The notes beneath the pieces are model-generated. The model was not told the origin of the DNA, searched no databases, and saw only the letters and a program-made list of their open reading frames with translations. DNA of 44,746 bases from NCBI GenBank assembly GCA_021324135.1, contig JAJPJO010000439.1:1-44746 (forward strand), given 5' to 3'. Numbering within the stretch: position 1 is the first letter of the stretch; every line of letters begins with the position of its first letter. This stretch comes from Pseudomonadota bacterium (GTDB lineage: Bacteria > Cyanobacteriota > Vampirovibrionia > Obscuribacterales > Obscuribacteraceae). Made by a program: the position numbers and the translations under genes. Positions 16,741 to 24,726 of the stretch are shown here, piece by piece.

Positions 16741-17586
16741 ATGACGACATCGATGCTTGAGGGAGTGCAGGTGAAAACGGGGCGAAAGCTCGGGCTGGTA
16801 GCCGGTTCGGGCAAACTGCCAGGCGTTTTGGCTCAGAGCGCCAGGGAGCGCGGATATGATGTCATCGGCTTTGCGCTCTCCGATGAGGCAGTGGCTCGTA
16901 TCAGTCCGCATTGCGAGAAGGTTCACACAATCTATCCGGGACAGATTGGCCGCAACATCAAGCTTATCCGCCAGGAAGGCTGCAAGGAGATGGTCTTCAT
17001 CGGCAAAGTGCCCAAACTCGACATGTTGAAGCAGATCACGAAGCTCGACTGGACGGCGGTTCGCGAGCTGAGCAAACTCAGCGATTTCAGTGACGACTCC
17101 ATCCAGCTGGCGATCGGCGAGCTCTGCGAAGCGCATGGGGTGCGGGTTTTGACTCAGTCTGAGTTCCTTCGCCACATCTTTCCCAATGTCGGAGTACTTA
17201 CAAAACGGCAGCCGACCGCGGCTGAATACGCTGATGTAGACTATGGATTTGCCGTGGCCAAGGAAATCGCCAGGCTGGACATCGGCCAGACGGTCATCGT
17301 TCAAGACCGCATAATTATGGCGATTGAGGCTGCAGAAGGCACGGATCACGCCATCAAACGAGCTGTCAGTCTGGCACGCGGTCCTGTTTGCGTGTGTAAA
17401 GTTTCCAAACCTAATCAGGATCAGCGCTTCGATATTCCCGCCGTGGGCATGAATACGCTCGAGGCCATGTTTCATGAAAAGCGCGGCGGCGTTCTGGCAA
17501 TCGAAGCAAACGCTACAATGGTGGTTGAGCAGAGCGAAATGGCTGAGTTTGCTGATGCGAACGGCATCTCAATTGTCGCCGTTTAA
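16741..17586 (+). CDS. lpxI: UDP-2,3-diacylglucosamine pyrophosphatase LpxI
   Basis: A 281-residue protein. LpxI hydrolyses UDP-2,3-diacylglucosamine to lipid X and UMP in lipid A synthesis, replacing the unrelated LpxH of enterobacteria. Diagnostic features are the N-terminal GLVAGSGKLPGVLAQSARERG, GQIGRNIKLIRQEGCKEMVFIGKV, and the catalytic C-terminal half with VIVQDRIIMAIEAAEGTDHAI, the conserved VCKVSKPNQDQRFDIPAVG, and GGVLAIEANATM near the end. Length matches the family (about 270-290). ATG 16741 is preceded by GGAGAA about 10 bases earlier. It stands alone between divergent and same-strand neighbours, without other lpx genes. Its presence is direct evidence for a lipid A-type outer membrane. 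Confidence 0.95.
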   Translation: MTTSMLEGVQVKTGRKLGLVAGSGKLPGVLAQSARERGYDVIGFALSDEAVARISPHCEKVHTIYPGQIGRNIKLIRQEGCKEMVFIGKVPKLDMLKQITKLDWTAVRELSKLSDFSDDSIQLAIGELCEAHGVRVLTQSEFLRHIFPNVGVLTKRQPTAAEYADVDYGFAVAKEIARLDIGQTVIVQDRIIMAIEAAEGTDHAIKRAVSLARGPVCVCKVSKPNQDQRFDIPAVGMNTLEAMFHEKRGGVLAIEANATMVVEQSEMAEFADANGISIVAV

Positions 17587-17672
17587 TGCCGCTTACAAAT
17601 GCCGGAACATAGGTGCAATACAGGGCGTCGCTTGTCTTGTCGGCACATCCCGTGCTGATGAGGTTTTTGCCG

Positions 17673-17705
17673 TCACTGGGAAAAACCCTGGAATTTGGGC
17701 AGTGA
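17673..17705. other. Inverted repeat downstream of lpxI
   Basis: TCACTG at 17673-17678 pairs perfectly with CAGTGA at 17700-17705, and a smaller GGG/CCC pairing lies inside. The 236-base gap between lpxI and the TPR gene also holds TTGAAC 17707-17712 and AATAAT 17731-17736 (18-base spacer), a possible promoter. There is no T-run, so a simple intrinsic terminator is unlikely. Confidence 0.25.
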
Positions 17706-17821
17706 ATTGAACCTTGAGAGATGAGTAAGCAATAATGTCATAATAAGGATCGGCCGAGCAGCGTCGTTTTTACTCGCTAATAAGTCTCGAGCATCCAGCC
17801 TAGTCGCGGTCTACATATACG

Positions 17822-19078
17822 ATGAAGTCAACCAAATCAACTTTGCACAAACGTCTTTCAAGCTGCCTGGCAGCCACTTTGATTTTAAACGCCGCTGTTT
17901 GCACGACTGCAGCCGGTCTTTCCGCTCTCACTCTTACCACTCATCCTGCCCTGGCTGAGCCGGCATCCTCGGCTGATGCCGGCAGCGAATCGTCCGGAGC
18001 GGCTGCTGGTCAAAACGGCAATCAGCCCGCTGCCAATATCACCGAGCTTGATACCAAAGGAAGTGATACCGAATATGATGCCTATCTGAAGGAGAACAAG
18101 GAGCATCTCAAACTTCTCCAACAGCATGAGGCAGTTCAGCACTACAATGCCGCCAAGCATTATATGTCGATCTGGGACGCCGATTTGTCCGAGCTGGAAT
18201 TGCGAGCCGCGATTATGTACATGCCGGACCTCAAGATCGCGCACCGCGACTACTGCTTGCTTGCTTTGCTGCATGGAAAGCCGCTGCGCTCGCTGGCTGA
18301 ATTTTTGATGGTCGTCGGTCTGGGCGATCCGATTCCGTTGAATGAAAAGCAGCAAAAGGAGTTGCGCATAGAGGCTTCTCGGGCGCATTATAAGCGGGGT
18401 TTGGACTTCGCTAAAGACGGCAAGTGGGACGATGCCATCAGTGAATTGTTCTGGTCGAAGACATACATGCCCAGCGATCCTGCCATCTCTCGCTCGCTCG
18501 CTTTCGCTTATGCGAGCAAGGGCGACTTCAAAACCGCGCAGTCCTATTATCAATCGGCGCTTTCAGTCGATCCCAACGATCCGTATGCGCATGCCGATTA
18601 TGCTTTTCTGCTATCCGATAAAGGTCATGCTGACCAGGCATTCTCCGAGATGGCGCTGGCCGTGAAGCTCAATCCTAATGCCACGGCGCTGCATGTCGAC
18701 CTGGGCTATCTGGCTGAGTCAAAAGGCGACTGGCAAACCGCATACCGCGAGTTCAGTAAAGCCGCCCAGCTCAGCCCCAGGCACGCAATTCTCTGGTACC
18801 ACCTCGGTGAGGTGCTTCAAAAATTGAATCGCGCCGCTGAGGCAAGAAGCGCTTATCAAAAGGCTTTAGCCCTCGAGCCTGACGACATGCAAGTACAAGA
18901 GGCTCTGAGCAAATTAGGTCCTGCGCCTGCAAAAACGAATGATGGTGCCTCTAAGGCGGAGGTTCGCGATAATGTGAAACCACCCGCGGTCGTTGATGCG
19001 AACACAGAGGCGCCGGTCAAAGACGACTCGGCAGCAAAACATGCAGCTGATACAGGCAAAGTAACAAAACTGAAGTAG
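17822..19078 (+). CDS. Exported TPR protein (first of three)
   Basis: A 418-residue protein. A long signal peptide ends about residue 45 (ALTLTTHPALAEP), followed by a Ser/Ala/Gly-rich linker. A helical region begins at about 85. Regular TPR units span about 180-365, with typical cores such as AFAYASKGDFKTAQSYYQSA, YAFLLSDKGHADQAFSEMAL and LGEVLQKLNRAAEARSAYQK. The tail is Lys/Asp/Ala-rich and disordered. TPR domains bind protein partners; here that would be in the periplasm or at the outer membrane. No clear ribosome binding site precedes ATG 17822. It is followed by two more exported TPR genes on the same strand. Confidence 0.88.
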   Translation: MKSTKSTLHKRLSSCLAATLILNAAVCTTAAGLSALTLTTHPALAEPASSADAGSESSGAAAGQNGNQPAANITELDTKGSDTEYDAYLKENKEHLKLLQQHEAVQHYNAAKHYMSIWDADLSELELRAAIMYMPDLKIAHRDYCLLALLHGKPLRSLAEFLMVVGLGDPIPLNEKQQKELRIEASRAHYKRGLDFAKDGKWDDAISELFWSKTYMPSDPAISRSLAFAYASKGDFKTAQSYYQSALSVDPNDPYAHADYAFLLSDKGHADQAFSEMALAVKLNPNATALHVDLGYLAESKGDWQTAYREFSKAAQLSPRHAILWYHLGEVLQKLNRAAEARSAYQKALALEPDDMQVQEALSKLGPAPAKTNDGASKAEVRDNVKPPAVVDANTEAPVKDDSAAKHAADTGKVTKLK

Positions 19079-19153
19079 ACGAGCAAAATTTTGACGTTTC
19101 ATTTACGCTTCAGGCTTTACTCTGGTAGCAGAAATTGAAGACGGATGGATTCA

Positions 19154-19180
19154 CACTGGCATGTTAAGAGGATGCCAGTG
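19154..19180 (+). promoter_or_regulatory. Stem-loop in the leader of the second TPR gene
   Basis: CACTGGCAT (19154-19162) and ATGCCAGTG (19172-19180) are perfect complements around a 9-base loop. The structure ends 43 bases before the GTG start at 19224 and leaves the AGGAG ribosome binding site at 19212-19216 free. No T-run follows, so it does not look like a terminator. A role in mRNA stability or regulation is possible but unproven. A TTGACG at 19091-19096 might mark a promoter upstream. Confidence 0.5.
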
Positions 19181-19223
19181 GTGTAAGATCTGCAGTTCAG
19201 AAGGCATTATCAGGAGATGGAAC

Positions 19224-21128
19224 GTGTTAACTACTAAATCGAAAAGACACATACTGCTTGCGGTCTCCCTGGTCATCGGATGTTCTATCAATCCGGCGAA
19301 GGCACAGGTGCCGATGCCCGGCTCCGGGTCGGGAACGTCGAGTACACTGCGGCTCAACCCCAATGTCGATCTCACAGGCAAAGTCACCACTAACCTGATG
19401 CCGGCCGAAAAGCTCTTGTCACAAGGGAAATATTCTGAAGCCGAAGATACATTTCGAGAGCTTCTGGTCAACAATCCCGCTGATGTAAATGCGCAGGCGG
19501 GGCTTGGAATGGCTCTTGCAAAGCAGTTTAAACTCGACGGGGCTGACGAGATGTTCGAGCGAGTGCTCAAGCAAGATCCGAACAATGCCACTGCTTATGC
19601 CGGCAAAGCGGCGATCATTTTGAATCGTTTGCAATCATCATCAGGAACGATCCGGGCCAATCGCGATTCATTCCTCAAGCAAGCGCAGGATTATGCAACC
19701 AGAGCCACGACGCTGGCTCCTGCCTCGGGCGAAGCGCACTACACTCTTGGTCAGGTTTATAAAGAGCAGGGTAATCTCGATCAGGCGGCAAGCGAGCTGC
19801 GCACGGCGCTGTCACTCGATCCTCAGCATTCACAGGCGTATTCCGCGCTCGGGCACATCAAGCTTGATCAAAACAGTCTGGCTGAAGCGGCTGAAGATTT
19901 TCGCCAGGCGATCAACTTCAACTCCGGTAATTCCAGCGCTCACTACGGGTTGGGCATGGCTCTTCTCAAGCAGGGAAGCGTCGATGATGCGATCAAGGAG
20001 TTGAATACTTCTCTCTATCAATTCCCCAATAGTTGGCCGGTGCACATGGCTCTTGGAGATGCTTATCAAAAGCAAGGAAATGAAGTTGCCGCGCTGAAAG
20101 AATATCAGCAATCAATTTTGATTAAGCCGGAGAATGCCGATCCTTATCTGCGCATTGCCGACATCAGAGAAAACCGCGGCGATCTCGAGCTGGCCATAGC
20201 CGACTTGCGATCGGGTTTGACGCAGATCCCTTACAACATCGATCTGCGCCAGCGCATAGCCGATACATGTTTGAAGTTGGAAAAGGCGGATGATGCCATT
20301 AAAGGCTACCGCACTATTTTGCAGATGAGCCCTAATGATAATCGAGCCGTGAAGGGGCTCAGTCAGGCACTTTATTTGAAAGCGCAAAAAGCGGCTGTCG
20401 GAGCCCTCCTTGCCTCAAACGACTATGAAACCGCTCTTAAAACTCTCGATGATGCAATTAAGCTCAATCCTGATGATATGGAACTCCGCCTGGCGCAAGC
20501 CAAGTTGATGTCCCTGGCCGGCACTCGACCGGATCTGAGCAAAATCGGCTCTCCGCAAAGCGACGGCGAGAGGGTGGCTGCTGCTGAGGCGATGATGGCC
20601 CAGGGCAATTACTTGCAAGCCCAGCAACTTTTCCAGGGCGTGGTCAACAATATGAATGAAGCAAAACAGGCCTTTGCCGTAGCTGATGTGGCGTTCATGG
20701 TGAAGGATCTTGACAGTGCCGAGGTTGCCTACAAGCGCGCCCAATCGCTCTCCGGCAGTCCCGATCGCGTTCAGCGCGGACTGGATGGCATTGAAAAACT
20801 GAAGAAGACTGCTCTTGAGGATGTGCGGGTCGGCAACGAGCTGTCGAATAAGAAGCAGTTTGACGGAGCCGTGGATAGATTCCGCCATGGTCTATCGTTG
20901 AATCCGAAGCTGGCGGATGCCAGACTTGGTTTGGGAAGAGCACTCGAGCATTCGAAGAAGCCATCATCGGCGGTGCTGTCTGAGGCGGCGCAGCAGTATG
21001 AATTGTACCTGGCGCTGAAAACGGATCTGCCGGCAAAAGAAGCTGATAAGCTGCGCTCGCAAGCCGGAAAGCTAAAGGAAAAAGCGGCCGGGCTGGCTGA
21101 AAAAGAGCAGAAGAACAAAGCCGGCTAA
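19224..21128 (+). CDS. Exported TPR-repeat protein (second of three)
   Basis: A 634-residue protein from GTG 19224, chosen because AGGAG lies 7 bases upstream and the signal peptide (RHILLAVSLVIGCSINPAKA) then sits at the N-terminus; the upstream ATG 19161 falls inside a hairpin loop. Most of the chain is TPR: units such as LGQVYKEQGNLDQAASELRT, YSALGHIKLDQNSLAEAAED and MALGDAYQKQGNEVAALKEY repeat about every 34 residues from about 55 to 420. A less regular second set covers 440-600, and a Lys/Ala/Glu-rich helix closes the protein. The signal region contains a Cys but no clear lipobox. It may be a scaffold for envelope complexes. The third TPR gene follows after 51 bases. Confidence 0.9.
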   Translation: MLTTKSKRHILLAVSLVIGCSINPAKAQVPMPGSGSGTSSTLRLNPNVDLTGKVTTNLMPAEKLLSQGKYSEAEDTFRELLVNNPADVNAQAGLGMALAKQFKLDGADEMFERVLKQDPNNATAYAGKAAIILNRLQSSSGTIRANRDSFLKQAQDYATRATTLAPASGEAHYTLGQVYKEQGNLDQAASELRTALSLDPQHSQAYSALGHIKLDQNSLAEAAEDFRQAINFNSGNSSAHYGLGMALLKQGSVDDAIKELNTSLYQFPNSWPVHMALGDAYQKQGNEVAALKEYQQSILIKPENADPYLRIADIRENRGDLELAIADLRSGLTQIPYNIDLRQRIADTCLKLEKADDAIKGYRTILQMSPNDNRAVKGLSQALYLKAQKAAVGALLASNDYETALKTLDDAIKLNPDDMELRLAQAKLMSLAGTRPDLSKIGSPQSDGERVAAAEAMMAQGNYLQAQQLFQGVVNNMNEAKQAFAVADVAFMVKDLDSAEVAYKRAQSLSGSPDRVQRGLDGIEKLKKTALEDVRVGNELSNKKQFDGAVDRFRHGLSLNPKLADARLGLGRALEHSKKPSSAVLSEAAQQYELYLALKTDLPAKEADKLRSQAGKLKEKAAGLAEKEQKNKAG

Positions 21129-21179
21129 GGCAGAGACAGCGATTCGAACCGGGCAACGCCCAAAAGTGAGGAGAACGCC

Positions 21180-21998
21180 ATGACTTGCAATAAAGCAGCT
21201 GATTCGAGGTTTTGCAAATTTACAGGCATGACCTTCACCAGATCTGCCCTTTCTGCTCTGATTGTTTTTGCTGTGGTTTCATCGCCGGGCGCCGTTGCTC
21301 AAGGCTCTGCAAAAGACGGCGCGCATGCCAAAGAGGCTGCGCCCGGGAGCCACAGTATTGATGAAGGCATAAAGCTGTATCAAGCCGGTGACTACAACAA
21401 AGCGCGCTTCTCTTTTGAAAAGGCTGTCTCGGAGAATCCGAAATCCTGGCAAGCGCACTATTATCTGGCGAACATCTACCTCGCTCTGGGGAAGTATGCC
21501 AGCGCCAAGTACGAGTACTCCACCTGCGAAAGAGTGACCACTAATGCGGCCGTGAAGCAGCGCTGCCAGGCGGGATTGGAGCAGGTTTCCAAACGCTCCG
21601 CATCGCAGAGCACCGGGGGATCATCCAGTACTGCCAGCACCGCCGGCGGTGAGAGCGATGATAAGCCGGCCGGCAAGGAAAAGAGCGGCAAAATCGAGGG
21701 CGGTGATACCAAATCCAGTGCCAAGTCCGATTCAGGAAGCGCGCCCAAGAGCGCATCCGACAGACGGCGCGACGAGATTCTTAAGAAGGCGAAGGATGAT
21801 TGTGCCGCGATCAAGAAGGCCGCCAAAGAGCAGATCGACAGCGAGAAAGCCAATTCGAATCAGTTTGTCTACGGCGCCGACGGATCGCGCAGCCTTGGCA
21901 TTCCCGAGGAGCGCGAGAAAGAGATCATGCAAGAGGCTGAGAACAAGTGCAAGCGCATCATGGAAGAAGCGGAGCGAAACGCTAAATCCGTTCGCTGA
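21180..21998 (+). CDS. Exported small TPR protein with charged coiled-coil tail (third of three)
   Basis: A 272-residue protein; ATG 21180 has GAGGAGAA upstream at good distance. The signal peptide is residues about 17-41 (FTRSALSALIVFAVVSSPGAVA) behind an unusual 16-residue N-extension with two Cys. Two TPR-like units follow at about 58-130 (GIKLYQAGDYNKARFSFEKA, AHYYLANIYLALGKYASAKY). A Ser/Gly/Lys-rich linker runs to about 195. The last 75 residues are highly charged, likely helical, with two similar blocks (EILKKAKDDCAAIKKAAKEQ and EIMQEAENKCKRIMEEAERN), each with one Cys. Probably co-transcribed with the preceding TPR gene; function unknown. Confidence 0.87.
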   Translation: MTCNKAADSRFCKFTGMTFTRSALSALIVFAVVSSPGAVAQGSAKDGAHAKEAAPGSHSIDEGIKLYQAGDYNKARFSFEKAVSENPKSWQAHYYLANIYLALGKYASAKYEYSTCERVTTNAAVKQRCQAGLEQVSKRSASQSTGGSSSTASTAGGESDDKPAGKEKSGKIEGGDTKSSAKSDSGSAPKSASDRRRDEILKKAKDDCAAIKKAAKEQIDSEKANSNQFVYGADGSRSLGIPEEREKEIMQEAENKCKRIMEEAERNAKSVR

Positions 21999-22008
21999 AA
22001 CCGGCGGG

Positions 22009-23235
22009 CTAAATTGACTTTGACACGGGCCTGGCGCTTTCCTGCAGCAGCCCGGCGCCGGCAACAGCCTGGCATGCATAAAGCTCAGCTGTTCGACCGC
22101 TTTGCTCTTCATATACCTGCACGACGTTCCGTCTGAAAACGTCAATCTCATCTCTATCGATGAGCGCCACCATGCAGCCACCAAATCCGGCACCAGTCAT
22201 CCGAGCACCAATTACACCGGATTGTTTGTGCGCCAGTTCCACGAGCAGGTCGAGCTCCTTGCAGCTCACTTCATAATCGTCGCGCAGCGAAGCGTGCGAC
22301 TGATTCATCAGCAAGCCAAAGGTTTTCAAATCGCCGGCTTTCAGCACATCAACCGCTTTCAACACGCGCTCATTTTCAAACACCACGTGGCGGCAGCGTC
22401 GTGCCACTGTATCAGGCAAGTTATGAATATTCCTTTCCAAATCACTGGCACTGACATCGCGAAGGCTGCTCAGGCCGGCGCCGCCTTTGTCGAGGACAGT
22501 GCTCAAAATGCTCACGCCTTCATGGCATTCGGCGCGACGCTTGTTGTACTCACTGTCGACAAGACCGCGGCGCACGCCGGAATTGACGATGACGATGCAG
22601 GCATTATGCTGCGCCAGATTGAGCGGCACTGATTTCCACTCGAGCGTGCGGCAGTCGATCAGTAATGCCGCATCTTCTTCGCCGAGGGCGGAGATGAATT
22701 GATCCATGATTCCGCATTGAACGCCGATGAATTCGTTTTCTGCTCGCTGGGCCAGTAGCGCGATTTGCTTTCCATCCAGAGGCAAATCAGACAGCTCCTT
22801 TTGCAGCGTGGCCACGGCCACTTCGTAAGCCGCAGAGGAACTCAAGCCGGCGCCTTGAGGAACATTGCCGGATATGACTGCATCAAAGGCGGTGAGCCGG
22901 TGTCTTGATTCCGCCAAAATCTTGAGCACGCCGCGCAGATAATTGCACCACTCTTTGCCCGGCTCGCCGGTCTTCTCGATGGCATCGATTTCAAATTCGT
23001 CCAGCGCATCATAATCGAGAGAATAGACGCGAGCCCTCTTGTTCTTCGAAGCACGTGCCACAATCAGCATCTCTCGATCGATGGCGCAAGGAAAAACAAA
23101 GCCGTCGTTGTAATCGGTGTGCTCACCAATCAGATTGACGCGACCCGGTGCTCTGATAGTTAGCTGCGGTTCGCTTGCGAAGATGCTGGAAAAGCGTTCG
23201 CTCATATCGCTCAAACGTTGCTTTATGTTTTTCAT
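22009..23235 (-). CDS. galK: Galactokinase
   Basis: A 408-residue GHMP-family kinase that phosphorylates alpha-D-galactose at C1, the entry step of the Leloir pathway. The galactose-binding signature (GRVNLIGEHTDYNDGFVFP) is at about residues 32-50. The ATP-binding GHMP motif (VPQGAGLSSSAAYEVA) is at about 130, the catalytic Asp lies in GIMDQFISALGEEDAAL, and the C-terminal motif (GARMTGAGFGGCMVAL) is at about 345. It is slightly longer than the typical 380-390 residues because of short extensions at both ends. It begins 24 bases after galT, so the two form an operon. No galE is in view; a UDP-glucose 4-epimerase would have to be elsewhere. Confidence 0.96.
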   Translation of the reverse strand: MKNIKQRLSDMSERFSSIFASEPQLTIRAPGRVNLIGEHTDYNDGFVFPCAIDREMLIVARASKNKRARVYSLDYDALDEFEIDAIEKTGEPGKEWCNYLRGVLKILAESRHRLTAFDAVISGNVPQGAGLSSSAAYEVAVATLQKELSDLPLDGKQIALLAQRAENEFIGVQCGIMDQFISALGEEDAALLIDCRTLEWKSVPLNLAQHNACIVIVNSGVRRGLVDSEYNKRRAECHEGVSILSTVLDKGGAGLSSLRDVSASDLERNIHNLPDTVARRCRHVVFENERVLKAVDVLKAGDLKTFGLLMNQSHASLRDDYEVSCKELDLLVELAHKQSGVIGARMTGAGFGGCMVALIDRDEIDVFRRNVVQVYEEQSGRTAELYACQAVAGAGLLQESARPVSKSI

Positions 23236-23259
23236 TCGCTCACCAGGTTGGCTTGGATG

Positions 23260-24231
23260 TTAAACGCAAACTGCCCGCAACTCCGCCGCCTTCTCCTCCG
23301 GCAAGGTGTCGTTGACAAAGGTTCCGGCGCCCGATTCACAGCCGGCCAGATATTTCAATTTTTCCGGCGTTCTGTAGGGAGGATAAAATTCGATGTGGAA
23401 ATGCGACGAGGGCCGCTCCTTACCGTCTGTCGGTTTCTGATGCATCACCATCATGTAAGGCATCGAGAAGCCCCAGAGATTGTCGTACTTCTTCAATACG
23501 ATGCTCAAGATCGAAGCCAGGTCCTGCTCCTCATCTGCGCTGAACTCGTTCATCGCGCCGCGATGGGGTTTGGCATAGATGTGCACTTCATAAGGGTAGC
23601 GAGCGTAGAAGGGGACGATGGCGAGAAAGTGATCCGATTGTGCCACTATCCTCTGTCCATCGGCAAGTTCGCTGGCGACGATGTCGCAGTGCAAGCAGCG
23701 ACCCGTACGCGCATGATGTTTCGATTCGTTGTCGAGCTCGGTCTGAATGCGGGGTGGAATATAGGAAAAGGCATAAATTTGCCCGTGCGGATGGTGAATG
23801 GTGACGCCAATCGCCTCGCCTTTATTCTCGAAGATGAAAACATAATCAATCTCCGAACGGCTGCCCAGTTCTTCATACCTGTCCCGCCACACCTGGATCA
23901 ATTGCGTCAGTTTTTCTATGGAAAGATCGCTGAGCGTACCTGTATGTTGAGAGGAATAGAGAACTACCTCACAGATTCCCTGCGATGGACGCACGGGAAA
24001 CAGATCGGATGCCTGCACCGCCGGTGGTGCAGGTTCGCGCTTCAAGCTCGGGAATTTGTTTTCGAAAACGACGAATTCATACTCAGGCTTCGGAACCTCG
24101 GTAGGGAAGCCGCCTTCTGCAGTAGGACAGAGCGGGCAGTAGCCGGCCGGCGGCAGAAAAGTACGATCCTGGCGATGGGTGGCTGTGACGACCCACTCTC
24201 CAAGAACGGGATTCCAGCGCATCTCAGACAT
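23260..24231 (-). CDS. galT: Galactose-1-phosphate uridylyltransferase
   Basis: From ATG 24231 the protein has 323 residues, close to the family norm. It exchanges UMP between UDP-glucose and galactose-1-phosphate through a uridylyl-histidine. Visible features: the N-terminal RWNPVLGEWV, the zinc CPLCP pair, the active-site block IHHPHGQIYAFSYIPPR (the His between Pro and Gly is the nucleophile), a YEVHIYAKPH strand, and the C-terminal HFHIEFYPPYR. An upstream in-frame start at 24318 would add a polar stretch that merely overlaps the preceding small gene, so I reject it. The start overlaps the last 8 bases of the small upstream gene, and galK follows at 24 bases. Confidence 0.95.
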   Translation of the reverse strand: MSEMRWNPVLGEWVVTATHRQDRTFLPPAGYCPLCPTAEGGFPTEVPKPEYEFVVFENKFPSLKREPAPPAVQASDLFPVRPSQGICEVVLYSSQHTGTLSDLSIEKLTQLIQVWRDRYEELGSRSEIDYVFIFENKGEAIGVTIHHPHGQIYAFSYIPPRIQTELDNESKHHARTGRCLHCDIVASELADGQRIVAQSDHFLAIVPFYARYPYEVHIYAKPHRGAMNEFSADEEQDLASILSIVLKKYDNLWGFSMPYMMVMHQKPTDGKERPSSHFHIEFYPPYRTPEKLKYLAGCESGAGTFVNDTLPEEKAAELRAVCV

Positions 24232-24427
24232 CGCTGCCTCCCGCCTTTTGCCCGGCTCCCTTGGACTCGCTTGCCGCATCAGGCTTCTCGCCTGCCTTGG
24301 CGTGCCCGCGATCGGCAAAACTGTAATAGATTAGAATGCGGCCATCTTCTTTGACCTCGACCGTTTTGCTCATAGCAAATCGGCCCGCATGATTCAAAAC
24401 CGGCGCTGAAGTTGAATGATCGGGCAT
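24224..24427 (-). CDS. Small protein encoded at the head of the galTK operon
   Basis: A 67-residue frame whose ATG 24427 is preceded by GAGG at 8 bases and whose stop overlaps the start of galT. The centre is a likely beta-hairpin (SKTVEVKEDGRILIYYSFADR), and the tail is Lys/Ala/Gly/Ser-rich and disordered. There is no signal peptide or membrane segment. An internal ATG at 24373 would give a 49-residue version. The ribosome binding site and coupled overlap argue for a real gene. No family is recognised and the link to galactose metabolism is only positional. Confidence 0.65.
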   Translation of the reverse strand: MPDHSTSAPVLNHAGRFAMSKTVEVKEDGRILIYYSFADRGHAKAGEKPDAASESKGAGQKAGGSDV

Positions 24428-24726
24428 GGAAGCTACCTCGGTGCGGTGGCATCATAGGTGGAGCGGCGCTCTTTGAGTGGCACGCCGACCTCCGAATTTC
24501 TCAAAATATCATACAGAATGAGATTTTACTCAAGATGCAGCTATTAGTTTAGCGGATTTATAAGTGGCCCTAGCTCAGACAGGTTGCGGTCTTTACGTTA
24601 TATGAGCCCATCGTGGGCCTTGCTCTTTGAAACAAGTGCTAGAATGCCAGGAACTAGTTTGCACGTGTCGCGTCACAAGAGTCGCTACCCTCGCACCTGA
24701 AAGAATACTCATTGTTAGAGAAACGC
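24428..24726. other. Divergent intergenic region, no gene seen
   Basis: These 299 bases separate the divergent gal operon and the proline-heptad gene and should hold both promoters. I find no convincing pair of -35/-10 boxes. A short hairpin GCCCA-TCG-TGGGC lies near 24606-24618 without a T-run. A stretch near 24571 resembles a tRNA D-arm but lacks the rest of a tRNA. Confidence 0.4.

Noticed and set aside
16660..17475. A 271-codon minus-strand frame opposite lpxI.
   Set aside because: lpxI is strongly supported by family motifs; the antisense product resembles nothing and lacks a convincing start.
23218..24354. A long plus-strand open frame (378 codons) opposite galT and the end of its upstream gene.
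   Set aside because: galT and galK are unmistakable on the minus strand; the antisense frame has no domain and reflects codon bias.
24565..24640. A stretch reading CCTAGCTCAGACAGGT looks like a tRNA D-arm.
   Set aside because: No matching acceptor stem, anticodon arm or T-arm (no GGTTCGA-like sequence) follows at the right distance.
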